Assembly (NCBI GenBank): GCA_942491535.1
Contig: CALOBV010000026.1
Location: forward strand, 186,001-250,000
Length of the DNA: 64,000 nucleotides
DNA from: JAUVKT01 sp942491535
GTDB taxonomy: Bacteria; Bacteroidota; Bacteroidia; Bacteroidales; VadinHA17
Direction: 5' to 3'
In this document: positions 1-11,400 of the stretch, one piece after another
Layout: every line of letters starts with the position of its first letter
Numbering within the stretch: the first letter of the stretch is position 1
The notes under the pieces: model-generated
What the model was told of the DNA's origin: nothing
Databases searched by the model: none
What the model saw: the letters and a program-made list of their open reading frames with translations, nothing else
Made by a program: the position numbers and the translations under genes

Positions 1-2735
1 GACTCACAATCACCAAGTACGGAAGGCTGGGTTATTGTTGTGGTAAGTACACCCTGTACTATACCAAGATCCCACATTACATCAATTTCATTAGTATCAG
101 TAATGGCAGAGAGTATTGTACCATTCTCTATTAACCAGTCATATGTTGCATCTACATCATAACCCCTGGTATAAGTCAGGGTTGATCCTTCACACTCGTC
201 GGTATAGTTTACAGATACGTTATCTGTTGTAAGTCCGTTCTTATTGAAGTTAAATACAAGCGTATCCACACAACCATTTCCATCAGTCACAACCAGCCTG
301 ATATTATAATTACCATCGGGCAGGAACCAGCTGAGTAGGGGTGTTTCTTCTGTACTTGTATTGGAAGTACTTATAGATGGAGGGAAAAGGGTTATTTGCA
401 TAAATGGATCAACAGCATCATTAAGTCCGTCCCAGAAATATGAATAATTTCCATCTCCTCCAACCACATCAGCTTCAAACACGGCTGCTATACCAGGTAT
501 TGCATTACAGCTCTGAACGGTTGCTGAATTTATATTAAGGCTGGTGGTAACATTAACATTAGCTATACACTGGCTGCTATTACCACTGTTATCAATAACT
601 GTGAGAGTAACGGGAACTATTCCTATATCTGCACAGGTGAAAGATGATATATCAACTGAGTATGTATTAATAGCACAATTATCAATAGACCCGTTATCTA
701 TATCCGTTGCAACAATGGAAGCATTACCGGTAGCATCAAGCACAACTGTTATATTCTTACAATTTGCTGTCGGGTTTTCAATATCATTTACGGTAACAAA
801 GAACTTACATGAATCGACAGCAAGAGCTCCATTCCACAGGTAGTAAGAAACCTCAGTCGTTCCGGTTGTAAAGAAGTCGCCGGGATTATGAGATGACGTA
901 ACATTCAGAGTAGTACATATTGCTTCGGGTGCAGGAGCTGTCCAGCTTACTATGGCTCCGCAATCACCGGCATCATTATCCTGAGTTATATCTGTCGGAC
1001 ACGATGTAAATATCGGTGTACACTCAACCACATGGCCTACAGCATACTCGTATGTCATTAAGGTCATTCCATTCCTGCCAACGACATTTGTTGCCACAGC
1101 CTGATGTGTTCCATTTAGCAGCCAGCCTGATCCGGTTGAGTACCTGCTTAACAACCTGCTGTTTGCAGTAAGAGGCAGACTACCAAAGCCATTTGCCCTT
1201 ACATCGATATCCATTCCTGCAGCAGCATTGATAGTCAATCCACCGGCAAAGAACATCTGCCAGTAACCTTCGGTAAAGGTTTCGTCAACTACGAATAATC
1301 CATCATTCAATGGTAGTCCGAGGTCGAGTGGATCGCTTTGAATAAATTGCAACTGTAGTCTTCCATTGGTTGCAAAATTATTCGCATTAATTATAAACGG
1401 TCTGTAGTGTGTATTCGTTCCGATAGGGAATATAATATCCCTGTTATCGTCAGCTATACCAGCAATCCAGTAAACCAGTTTACCAACAACAAATCCGCTG
1501 TTAGCTATTAAAGCTCCACGATTGGCTGTACTTTCTCCTATTGTAAGAGTCTTTCCGGAGTTTAATATGAAGTTTCCACCGTTCATAAGAAGTGTATCCC
1601 TTACAACTATGTTATGATCTGTCAGGATAAGACTGTTGGGACCTATTTCAAGATCATAGAATGTTTCCAGATCCCCGGTGTTCCTGTTAATATTCTGGGC
1701 AGCTGAACCATCAAAGAGAACGCTACCGTTATGAGCATTGAAGGTTCCGTTACTCTGCCAGTCTCCATTAAGTGTTATTGAATAGTTATTTCCTGGATCT
1801 ACATCAAGAACTGTTGTTGTATTGAGTATAGTAAGGTCGTTTGTAACCACGATATCTCCGCAAAGAGTTTTTGTGGCTGAACCACTTACCACAAGATTAT
1901 AGTATACCAGAGACTCAATACATTGAGATGCACTGGCCGAGTATATAATCGTACCGGTACCGGCATTTATATTTCCTCCACTAAGAGTATCAATGGTTGT
2001 GGTGGTTATACCAAGGGTATTAGATCCAAGGTTTATCAGACCGGATGCTGAACTTATAAGCACTCCCCCAACCTGGGTGTTTGCAGTCAGGTTAACATTA
2101 TGAGATACTGTAACTTCTTCGTCAATAGCGGGAACATTAAGCAGCCAGGTAGCAGGATCGTTCCAATTACCATCCTGAACAGATATATTTCTGCCTACAC
2201 CGATAAAGAAGGTATAGCCGTCACCAAGGCTCTGTGAATTAATCCTTACAAAGGAGCCAAATCTTTCAGAAAGCACCTGAGCACTCTCTATTCCGTTTGC
2301 AGGATTATCATCATCATCAACAAAGAGAATAAAATTATCGTAGCCAGCAGGTCTGACAGGCAGATCTGCGGTATCTATTGCAATTCTTATATTCCCGATT
2401 TCATTTGTTTTATCAACTTTCCATGTTCTTTCAAGACGTTCAACACCAGTATAAGCAGGTGGGAGGTTGCTTGTAGTCCATGTTGAAATACCTGCACCAT
2501 CATGCCCGATAAGCATATAGTCACCGTTATCAAGTGATGTTGGATTGTCGATCAAGATGATTCCAGATCCCTGTGAAATAATATGTGAGTTTGAATTAAT
2601 ACGTCCAATTCCGAAGACCTCATAGTCATATATATCTCCGGCTGTTGCATCATACGAATACAATTCAGTGGCGGGAGTATAATCATATTTGGAAGCAAAA
2701 TAATTCTCCATTATGTTCTTCTGAACATCTGGTTA
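1..2735 (-). CDS. Giant modular surface protein, C-terminal part (runs off left edge)
   Basis: My own minus-strand translation is open from about 2735 to the window edge and continues the protein of the two upstream segments after a frameshift. It starts with the end of the sixth LamG-like module (NIMENYFASKY, then a block with GIGR, GHDG and ERTWKVDKTNEIG that every module carries). A G8-like beta region follows, recognisable by DGNWNDPATW and SHNVNLTANT, and then a beta-rich stretch. Next come HYR-type repeats (CPTDITQDNDAGDCGAIVSW; DIENPTANCKNITVVLDATG) and PKD-like sequence at the edge. These are typical parts of secreted Bacteroidota adhesins. The C-terminus, where a T9SS sorting domain would be expected, lies outside the window, so export by T9SS is inference. 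Confidence 0.8.
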
Positions 2736-5193
2736 GCAGGGAATTAAAACTCAGGAATTCCATTACCTTACCTGTGAAGTAATAATTATCGCCACTTACT
2801 CCGTTATTAATATCTGTATGGAATCTTGAGCCGTTACTCATTGCTCCAATACCTATATCTCCGGCATGTGCAAATAGGTTACCTGCACCAGCTACCGAAG
2901 CAAAGGCTGTTCCATTCAGGTAGCCTGTAATAGTACCGGCACCGGAATCAAACTCGAGCATTGCTGTATATGCTGTATTTGTACTTATAGGAGTATTAAC
3001 ATAGAGGTATTGCCATGGTGTAGTTACATCATCGGGTGCATCATTGTAGCCTCCGATATATAGCTGGCCTCCTTCAATATAAATATTCAGTCCCCTACCT
3101 GTTCCTCCCTGTTCGTAAATAACCTGGCGGGCAACGTTACTTGCACCTGTTTCAAAGGAAACAACCAGGGTTTTAGTAGTATAAGGTCCACCTGTGTTGA
3201 AATCAGTGCTATTGGCAATATCAAAGAAATCATTTATTCCATCGAATAATATTACCGGCCTGTTATTTACGTTATCCGTAACATTATCCCTGTAAGATGG
3301 TTGTGAACCGGCTGAGATCTGTATGGCGTTATGATTATTCCCTGAGATATCAATCCAAGGATTAACGGGATCCAGGTTGGCATAGCCGGGCATAGTATCA
3401 GTACGTGCCCACATCTGGTAATTACCTCCATCACCTACACCACCGGGACCTATATATCCCTTGCCATCATCATCATAGATGGTATAATCATGAATAGTAC
3501 TTCCCGGTACAAGGACTGCATTCCAGACTGAATCGATAGAAACGAGGAAATTCTCGTCAGGCTCTTCAATAATATCATTAAATATCGGTATTATAATACT
3601 GTCAAGAACTGCTCCTGCAGGGATAACAATATTGCTACCCGCCGGTATTTCATAATCGTAGGCACCCGGTATATTAGTAGCTGTACCTCCTGCAGATGAG
3701 TAAAATACTGTAATATCATTTCCTGAAGGATTATCCAGTTGTACATACAACCTCAATAAGGAGAAACTTTCTGCTCCTGCTGAAGCAAAAGGTGCAATGA
3801 ATGACAGGTTAGGCTGGAAGTCATTATCCTGTATTGTATATGTAAATACCTGGTTAGCATCCAGGTTGGCATTTGTTGGATTTGAAAGAGTAATGATAAT
3901 TGTTTCGTCATCCTCATCCACAAGGTCATCAATTATGCTAAGTACGATATTTCCTGTTGTCTGAGTAGCAGGTATTGTTAGCATACCGCCAGGAAGGGTA
4001 AAGTCTACTCCTACTGCTGATGCAGTTCCACCGGTTACACTGTAGAGAACAGTTGTAGGATTGACAGGATCAGCAACATCAAGTGTTACTTCAATATTAT
4101 AGTTAGTAACTGATTCATCATTGCTTGTTAAGGTTGTAGTAAACCCGAGACTACGGAAATTGTCATCATCCTGGATTGTATATGTGTATATTGTATTGGT
4201 ACCAAGGTCAATACCAGATGAAGGGTTACTAATTTCCAGTTGTATCCTTTCATCGGTCTCAACATCGACATCATTGAGTATATCAAGCTGGAAGCTTGTA
4301 GTCTGGCTACCTGCGGGAATAAGAACCGAAGAAACACCGATAGTATAATCTGTATTTTCAATTGCTTCAATACCAATTACACCTATATCAGCCGTAACAT
4401 TTGAAGAGGTACGATAGTTAAGTCTAACCTCAACATCAACGGGTGAGATAGATTCATAATCTGCATCCGTTGTAATGGTAAATTCAATACTGGGCTTAAT
4501 AATACCTATACAGAAGTATTTATCATTTGACAGGTTAATGTTGTTTGCCATATAAAGACCTGATGAAACATTTTCGGTTAATTCAATCAGGGTAGCACCT
4601 GATGTGAAGTCACCGTCATCATCTGTCATCAATACGTATGTATAGTTTCCAAAGAATGGATTTGGATCAAGTCTTGAGAGGTCTACTCCTACTCTTACTG
4701 TTCCAATTGAGTTAGTTCTGTCGTCGGCTCTCCAGAGTCTCTCTGTACGCCTTATATTAGGATCGTTATCAGGAACCCCTGTTGCTGTCCACGTAAGATC
4801 AGCCCCGTCATGTCCAACAAGCAGGTACTCGCCGTTATCCATTCCGGAGGGATTATCGATCCTTATTGCTCCCTGGCCCTGGGCAATGGCATGAGAATTG
4901 GCAAGATTATCCTGTCCTATACCTATAAGTTCGTAGCCGTAGGATGCCTGGTGATCATAATAATCATCTGTAATTGTTATTGCATATTTAGATGCCAGGT
5001 AGTTATTTACTATAGTCTGCTGAGCAGTGTTATAAACAATATTACTGATTATCAGTTCGCCCATAAAGCCATTGAAGTAATGGTCTTCGCCGCCGTCACT
5101 GCCATCATAGAAGTAACTATCATTATCCATAGCACCAACTCCAATATCTCCACTATGTGCAAATAGTCTTCCTGCTCCTGGCAAGAGTATCAA
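2683..5193 (-). pseudogene. Giant modular surface protein, middle segment (frame-displaced)
   Basis: This is an open frame of 836 codons, but it is not an independent gene. It opens with a TTG codon in the middle of a LamG-like domain (LPGAGRLFAHSGDIG) and has no signal peptide. It continues the fifth module: the GIGQDN/GHDGADLTW block, then three Calx-beta-like repeats with D-rich loops ending in YTIQDDD or similar. The sixth module then starts at GPGGVGDGG. Near 2733 the frame shifts, so the last 17 or so residues are spurious, and the correct frame resumes in the leftmost segment. The domain content is intact and there are no internal stops, so the break is either very recent or a sequencing/assembly error. 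Confidence 0.75.
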
Positions 5194-5425
5194 TCAAAGT
5201 TCCATTAAGCCAACCTGTAACTCCACCGTCTACTCCATCAAAATTGAACTGAAGCATTGCATAATAAGGTGTATTGGCAGTAATCAGCAGTATCGACATC
5301 AATATAAGGCCATGGTGTTGTAAGATCCTCCATCATCATTGTTCTCATTCCATCCCGATAGATATAATCTTCCTCCGTCAATATAAATATTTAGTCCTCT
5401 AACCCCTCCACCTTCTTCATAAATA
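5190..5425 (-). other. Cluster of four frameshifts inside the giant gene
   Basis: Aligning module five to module six by eye restores a continuous LamG domain only if four indels are assumed. One base is missing near 5420 (after RQVF). One is extra near 5333 (between NNDDG and LTTPWPY). One is extra near 5290 (before ITANTPYYAML). One is extra near 5190 (before LPGAGRLFAH). Between the breaks the correct frame is open and matches the paralogous domain well. This pattern suits locally poor consensus sequence at least as well as biological decay. Confidence 0.75.
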
Positions 5426-8400
5426 CCTGCCTTGTATTAACATCAGCACCTGTTCTGAATGAAACTATTATAGATTTCTTATCATAGGGCCCACCTGTAT
5501 TAATATCTGCATCATCAGGTATATTAAGGAACTGTGAAAGACCGCTATTAAACTGAACTACCGGCCTGCTGTTCCACATATTCTCAAGGAATAATGGTCT
5601 TTGTCCTGCAAGGCTTTGAGATGCATCGTGTCCGTTGGTAGTAACATCAGGCCAAATATCTACCGAAGATCCATTTATAAGGCTACCTGCATCTGAAGCA
5701 TTTAACCATACTTTATTCTGGTTAAAGTTGGCAACACCACCGGGACCTTCCCATCCGAGGCCATCATCATCCTGAATGGTATATGTAAAGGTACTGTTTG
5801 CCCCAAGCGTACAATTTACTTCTCCGCTAAGTGTTATCAGCAGATTCTCAGCCGATTCCTCTAAAATGTCATCAATAATTGTGACAAGCACACTGTCAGT
5901 AGTCTGCCCGGCCGGTATTGTAAGAGTCCCGCTTGCAAGATTAAAGTCAAGACCTCCGGTAGCGCTTAAACCAGTTATAGCATAGTCAACCGATGCATTT
6001 AGTGCTGATACTGCAGAAAGCTGGAGACCAACAGATACTGTCTGGAAGGACTCAGATCCTCCTCCGCTTGCCGAGTTAAACTGGATAGATGGAGCAGCAT
6101 CATTATCAGTAATTGTAAATGTAAATAAGTTGTTAGCTCCAAGGTTAGTATTTAAGGAACCTGTACCAATAAGTTCAATCTCGATAGTCTCTGCATTTTC
6201 GAATACTCCATCATCGATAATGCTTAAAGGAATGTTTGCTGTCAGACTTCCCTGTGGTATTACCAGGGTATCATTAGCAAAGAAGAAATCACTTCCGTCA
6301 ACCGCTGTGCCACCAGTTGCTTCGTAGGCAATCTTCGAATCAGCATCCGGATTAACTGCACTTAATCCAACTTCAATCAATACAGGTGTTGTACCTTCAT
6401 CTCCGCTACCCGTCGCAGGCATGGCGGTGAATTCCGCTGTTCTTGGGTTGTCATTATCATTAATCGTGTAAGTATGCTGTGTAATTGTACCCAGGTAACC
6501 GGCTGAAGGATTACTTATATCAATTATTACTGTTTCATCGGTCTCGACAAGTGCATCATCTGTAATATTCAATGAAATATTTGCACTTGTGTTTCCTGCT
6601 ACAATGTTTACTGATGATCCGGGAAGTGAATAGTCAGCTCCTGATGCTGATCCACCTGATACAGCATAGTCAACAGAGATATCCGTGCTAACCGGGAAAT
6701 TAAGGCTCACTTCAATAAGTGCCGGTGATGCATCTTCAAAACCATTATCAGTTGCCAGGGTATATTCAATTTCAGGGCGCGATAGTGCAATCCCGATATA
6801 ATCTCCATCGTTAAGGTTTAATCCGGATACCTGGTAGAAATCTCCGGTAAGTTGCATCGGGTACATAGTAGCTCCGCTACTGAAGTCCCCATCAGTGTCA
6901 ACCATCAGGAGATAATTACTGTACTCTGCTGGTTTAGCCGGGAGGAACATGGTATCAATGGAAACAGTAAGACTACCTACATCTCCTGTTTCATCTACCC
7001 TCCATTCTCTTGCCATTCTCCTGATAGAGCCTGTCGGTAATTCTGCGCTAACCCATGTTCCCAGGGTATCACCATTATGACCAAACATCAGGTATTCGTC
7101 ATCGTCGAGGCCAAGGGCATTACTTATAAGGAGTATATTGGCTGACATAGCGGCTGTATGAATAGTATCAGCTGCTTCGCGTCCTATTCCTGCCAGGTCC
7201 TCACCATATGTAGCATCATAAGAGTAAAGATCGAGGCTAATCGGTAAATTATATTTTGTGCTGAGGTAGTTATTAACAATATTAATCTGAGCATTATTCA
7301 GATATATATTATAGGCAATCATTTCAGCCATATCGCCTTCGAAGTACCTTGCGGATGAGAAGGTAGTTGATGTTCCAAGACCTGCACCAAGGTAGTAGAA
7401 ATCGTCAGCCGTAGCCGGTATACTTGTAGGTCCGCTACTTGCACTCTGTCCGAGGTATACTCCGTCAATAAATCCTTCGTACTGTCCGTACTGTGCAGTC
7501 GCAAAATTTCTTATTGTCCCTATTCTCCAGTTATCCTGTGTAAATCCATCGTCGAATATCCTGTTACCATTATTGAACCTGATGGCCAGGTTATACTCTA
7601 ATCCATAATGCCTTACGGTACCTCCTGTACCAGGTGATTGTCCTATAAACAAACCTGTATTATCCTGGTCAGAAGTTGTGGTGTTTTTTGCAACCATAAA
7701 GACAGTTGAGGCTCCTGAGCCACTTATCCCAAGTGACAGATTAGCACCAAGGTAATCACCGTTGGTTCCTCCGTTATCGTCGAAACGAATAACGTTCCTG
7801 CCATTGATTTCTGAACTTATTAAGTCAGGTTCCTGACCCGGAGCCAGGTTAGTGGCATGATTGGCATTTCCTGAAAGATCAAGCCAGTTAAGAACATTGG
7901 TTCCACTTACAACTACATTACTGTCGGCACTCAACCATAATTTATTATTCTGAGAGTCTCCTACTCCACCAGGTCCTCTGAAACCTGTATAGTCGTTGTC
8001 GGTAATTGTAAGTGTATGCTCTATCTCAGCGGGAGCTCCCATTAAAGCACCTGTTCCAACAAGATTCTGTAAGCGGAACACTGCTGTTTCTTCTGTCTCG
8101 ATATCCGCGTCATCAATTAATGTAACCGCAAATGAAGTTGCAGTATCGCCGGCAGGAATTGTAAGAGTTACCGGGGTTATTGAATAATCAATTCCCGACG
8201 TTGCAGTTCCTCCTGCAATATCTATATAATCAAACGAAATATCTGAGCCTGTTGCTGCGCTAAGGATAGCCCTTATATTAGCTATTCCGGCTCCCTCTGA
8301 TGTACTGGATGCTGAAATCTCAAACCTTAATACTGGCTGGCTATCATCATTAATGATTGTATAGGTATGGATATTGTTTGTACCGAGGTTGGCATTAGTC

Positions 8401-11400
8401 GGGTTACTCAGGCTTACTTCAACGGTTTCGTTATTTTCATAAATAAGCTCATCAACAACACTTATCTGTATTATCGTTGATATATCTCCCGGTAAAACCG
8501 TTGCTGTACCTGCTGCAAGAGTATAGTCTACTCCTCCGCCTGTGGCTGTTCCTCCTGTTACGATATAATCTACAGTAGTAGGATTAACAGCATCTATAGT
8601 ATTTAATCTTACTGTAAGATCAGCGGTAGCATCAGACTCTGGTCCGGAGCTTGCTGCAAGAGTAAAATCAATGGTACGAATGTTATCATTATCAGAAATA
8701 TTTAAAACAGTACTATCCTGTGCTCCTATATCCAGACCTGCGGATGGATTACTCAGTCTGATAAATACTGTTTCATCAGTCTCGATATCAGAATCATCTA
8801 TAACTATGACATTAAAACTGGATGAAAGGGTACCGGCAGTAATAGTAAGAGTTCCCGGGGCGAGAGTATAATCTGTACCACCTCCTGTGGCTGTTCCTCC
8901 ATATACTGAATAATCTACAGTAACATCCTGGCTTACTGCATAATTCAGGCTTACCTCGATAGCTACCGGGCTGATATTTTCAGTCGAAAATATAGAATTC
9001 AGATTAAATTCAACGAAAGGTTGTATCAGTCCTACAGTTAGATAATCACCATCCTGGATATTCACATTCGCTGCTTCCCATTCAGAACCATTAAATGACA
9101 GTGGCACGGCCCTTGAACCGGAGGTAAAGTCACCATCACTGTCGAGCCATGCTGACCAGAAGGTATATCCCGGGTATGCTGCTGGCAGGAGTGCCGGGTC
9201 AACTGTAAGTGTTACTGTTCCAATATCGTTTGTTTCATCAAATCTCCATTCCCTGGCAATTCTTCTTATAGAATCTGCAGGCACTTCAATATTTACCCAG
9301 CTTGAGAAGTCTCCATTATCATGAGCAAAAAGAAGATAGTCACCAGCCTCGAGAGAAGAAGCATTGCTTATCCTTACCATCCCTGCGCTCTGTGCTGCGG
9401 TATGATAATCAGCTGCTGCATACTGACCTATCCCTGCGAGATCTTCTGAGTTTGTTGACTCATAGGAGTAATAGTCGTGGCTGCTTGATGATAAATCGAG
9501 ACCGTACTTGGTTCCAAGGTAGTTCTCAACTATTATTCTTTGAGTATTATTAAGCTCGTTATTATAGATAATGACCTCGGCCATATCACCATCAAAATAG
9601 TCAGTCACATGGTCAGACCATCCAAGAGATGTTCCATTAATCCCAGTATTTATTACTGCACTTGAAGCTGAGGCCTGTGATAAGGATACACCTTCAAGGT
9701 AAGCTTCAACAGCTGTTACATTTGCTCCGGCAGCGTTGCGGATTGTCAGTAACCTGAAATCTGTTGTACCAAAATTTTCATTAAATACCCGGTTACCATT
9801 TACTCTAACAGCAACCTCAGGTGTAATTGAGTATGTCGTTCCTGACCCTCCGGTCTGAGGATAATCAAGATTCATCAGCAGGCCGTCAAAAGAACCTGTA
9901 CTTGAGGTCATCTTCGAAAGAATAAAGATGGTTCTGCCAATATTACCAGAGATAATTGAGGGGCCAGTTATAAAATCTGATGTTCCATCAAACCTGATTA
10001 CCGGTTTGCCATTGATTATAGCTGTTTTATACAGGGGCTGGTCTGCTCCTGCTACCTGAGCAAAGTCGTTACTATTACCTGAGAAATCTGCCCAGGCTGA
10101 TACTGGATCATCATCTGCAAATCCTATCAGAGAATCTGTTCTGAGCCACAGCTTATTATTGTTAAGATCACCTACACCACCGGGACCTTCATATCCATCA
10201 AAATCATTATCGGCTATTGTAAGTGTATGTTCAAGCACGGTACCAAGTGATGCATCTCCTGATGAAATAGCGCTTAACTGGATAATAATACTCTCATCTG
10301 TCTCAATATCCGGATCATCTGTAAGTGTTATATCGATAGTTGTAGATGTTGAGCCTGCACTTATTGTTCCCGGTGAGGCTGATATAGTATAATCAGTTCC
10401 CCCGCCTGTTGCTGTTCCACCGCTAACTATAAAATCGAAATCTACATCAGCTCCCAGTATGGCAGTCATATCTACCCGGACCTGAACCAATCCGCTGGCT
10501 TCACTAAAAGCTGAATTTACAAGAGTGAACTCAAGAGTAACACCATTTGTTGCAAGACTTATATAATCTCCGTCATCGAGGCTTACTCCTTCAGCCTCGT
10601 AGAACGATCCGTTCAAAGTCAGCAGATATGCGTTTGTTCCTGCACTGAAATCGCCATCATCGTCAACAAGAAGGTAATAGGATGATCCACCGGCAGGAAG
10701 AGCCGGTATCATTGAGCTACTAAACAATACATCAACAGATGATATATCGTTTGTCTCTGATATATACCATTCCCTGGCAATTCGCTTTAGTGAATCGGCC
10801 GGTGTTTCAATTGCCGTCCATGTAGTATAGTCGTCGTTATTATGTCCGAAGAGCAGGTAATCACCATTATCAAATCCAACAGGGTTATTGATCCTCAGGA
10901 TATTGGAAGACATAGCATCCTGATGAAAATCAGTAGCACTTTCAATACCAATACCTGCAACATCATAATAATATCCGGCGTGTGAACCGTACTTGTCTGA
11001 AGCAACAGTCAGTGCATATTTAGCACCAAGATATGACTCTACAATATTTCTTCTTGTCTGATTAAGTGCTTCATTATAAACCAGTATCTCTGCAATATTA
11101 CCACCATAATACATTGTTGGACTAATCAAAGATCCAAGTACTTGCTGGGTCAAACTTGTTATCGACTGGAACTCGACTGATACCAGTTCAAACTGGTCAT
11201 AAGACCATGCGTTTGCATGTGAGTTCGGACTGTCTTCAAAATAGCTTGCGCTGAAAGCCGAACCATCCATAGCAAAACGGGCCTTGGTATCGCCTCCTCC
11301 GTCAAAGCTGAATACCCCTACATCTCTTCCATCCAGTGCAACATGTATATAATCTGCGTAGTTACCCCACAGCTGTCCAAGGTCACCTGATTGCTGCACT

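Noticed and set aside
4128..4376. Short minus-strand ORF (82 codons) inside the giant gene
   Set aside because: It is a shadow in another frame; the main frame encodes a Calx-beta repeat here.
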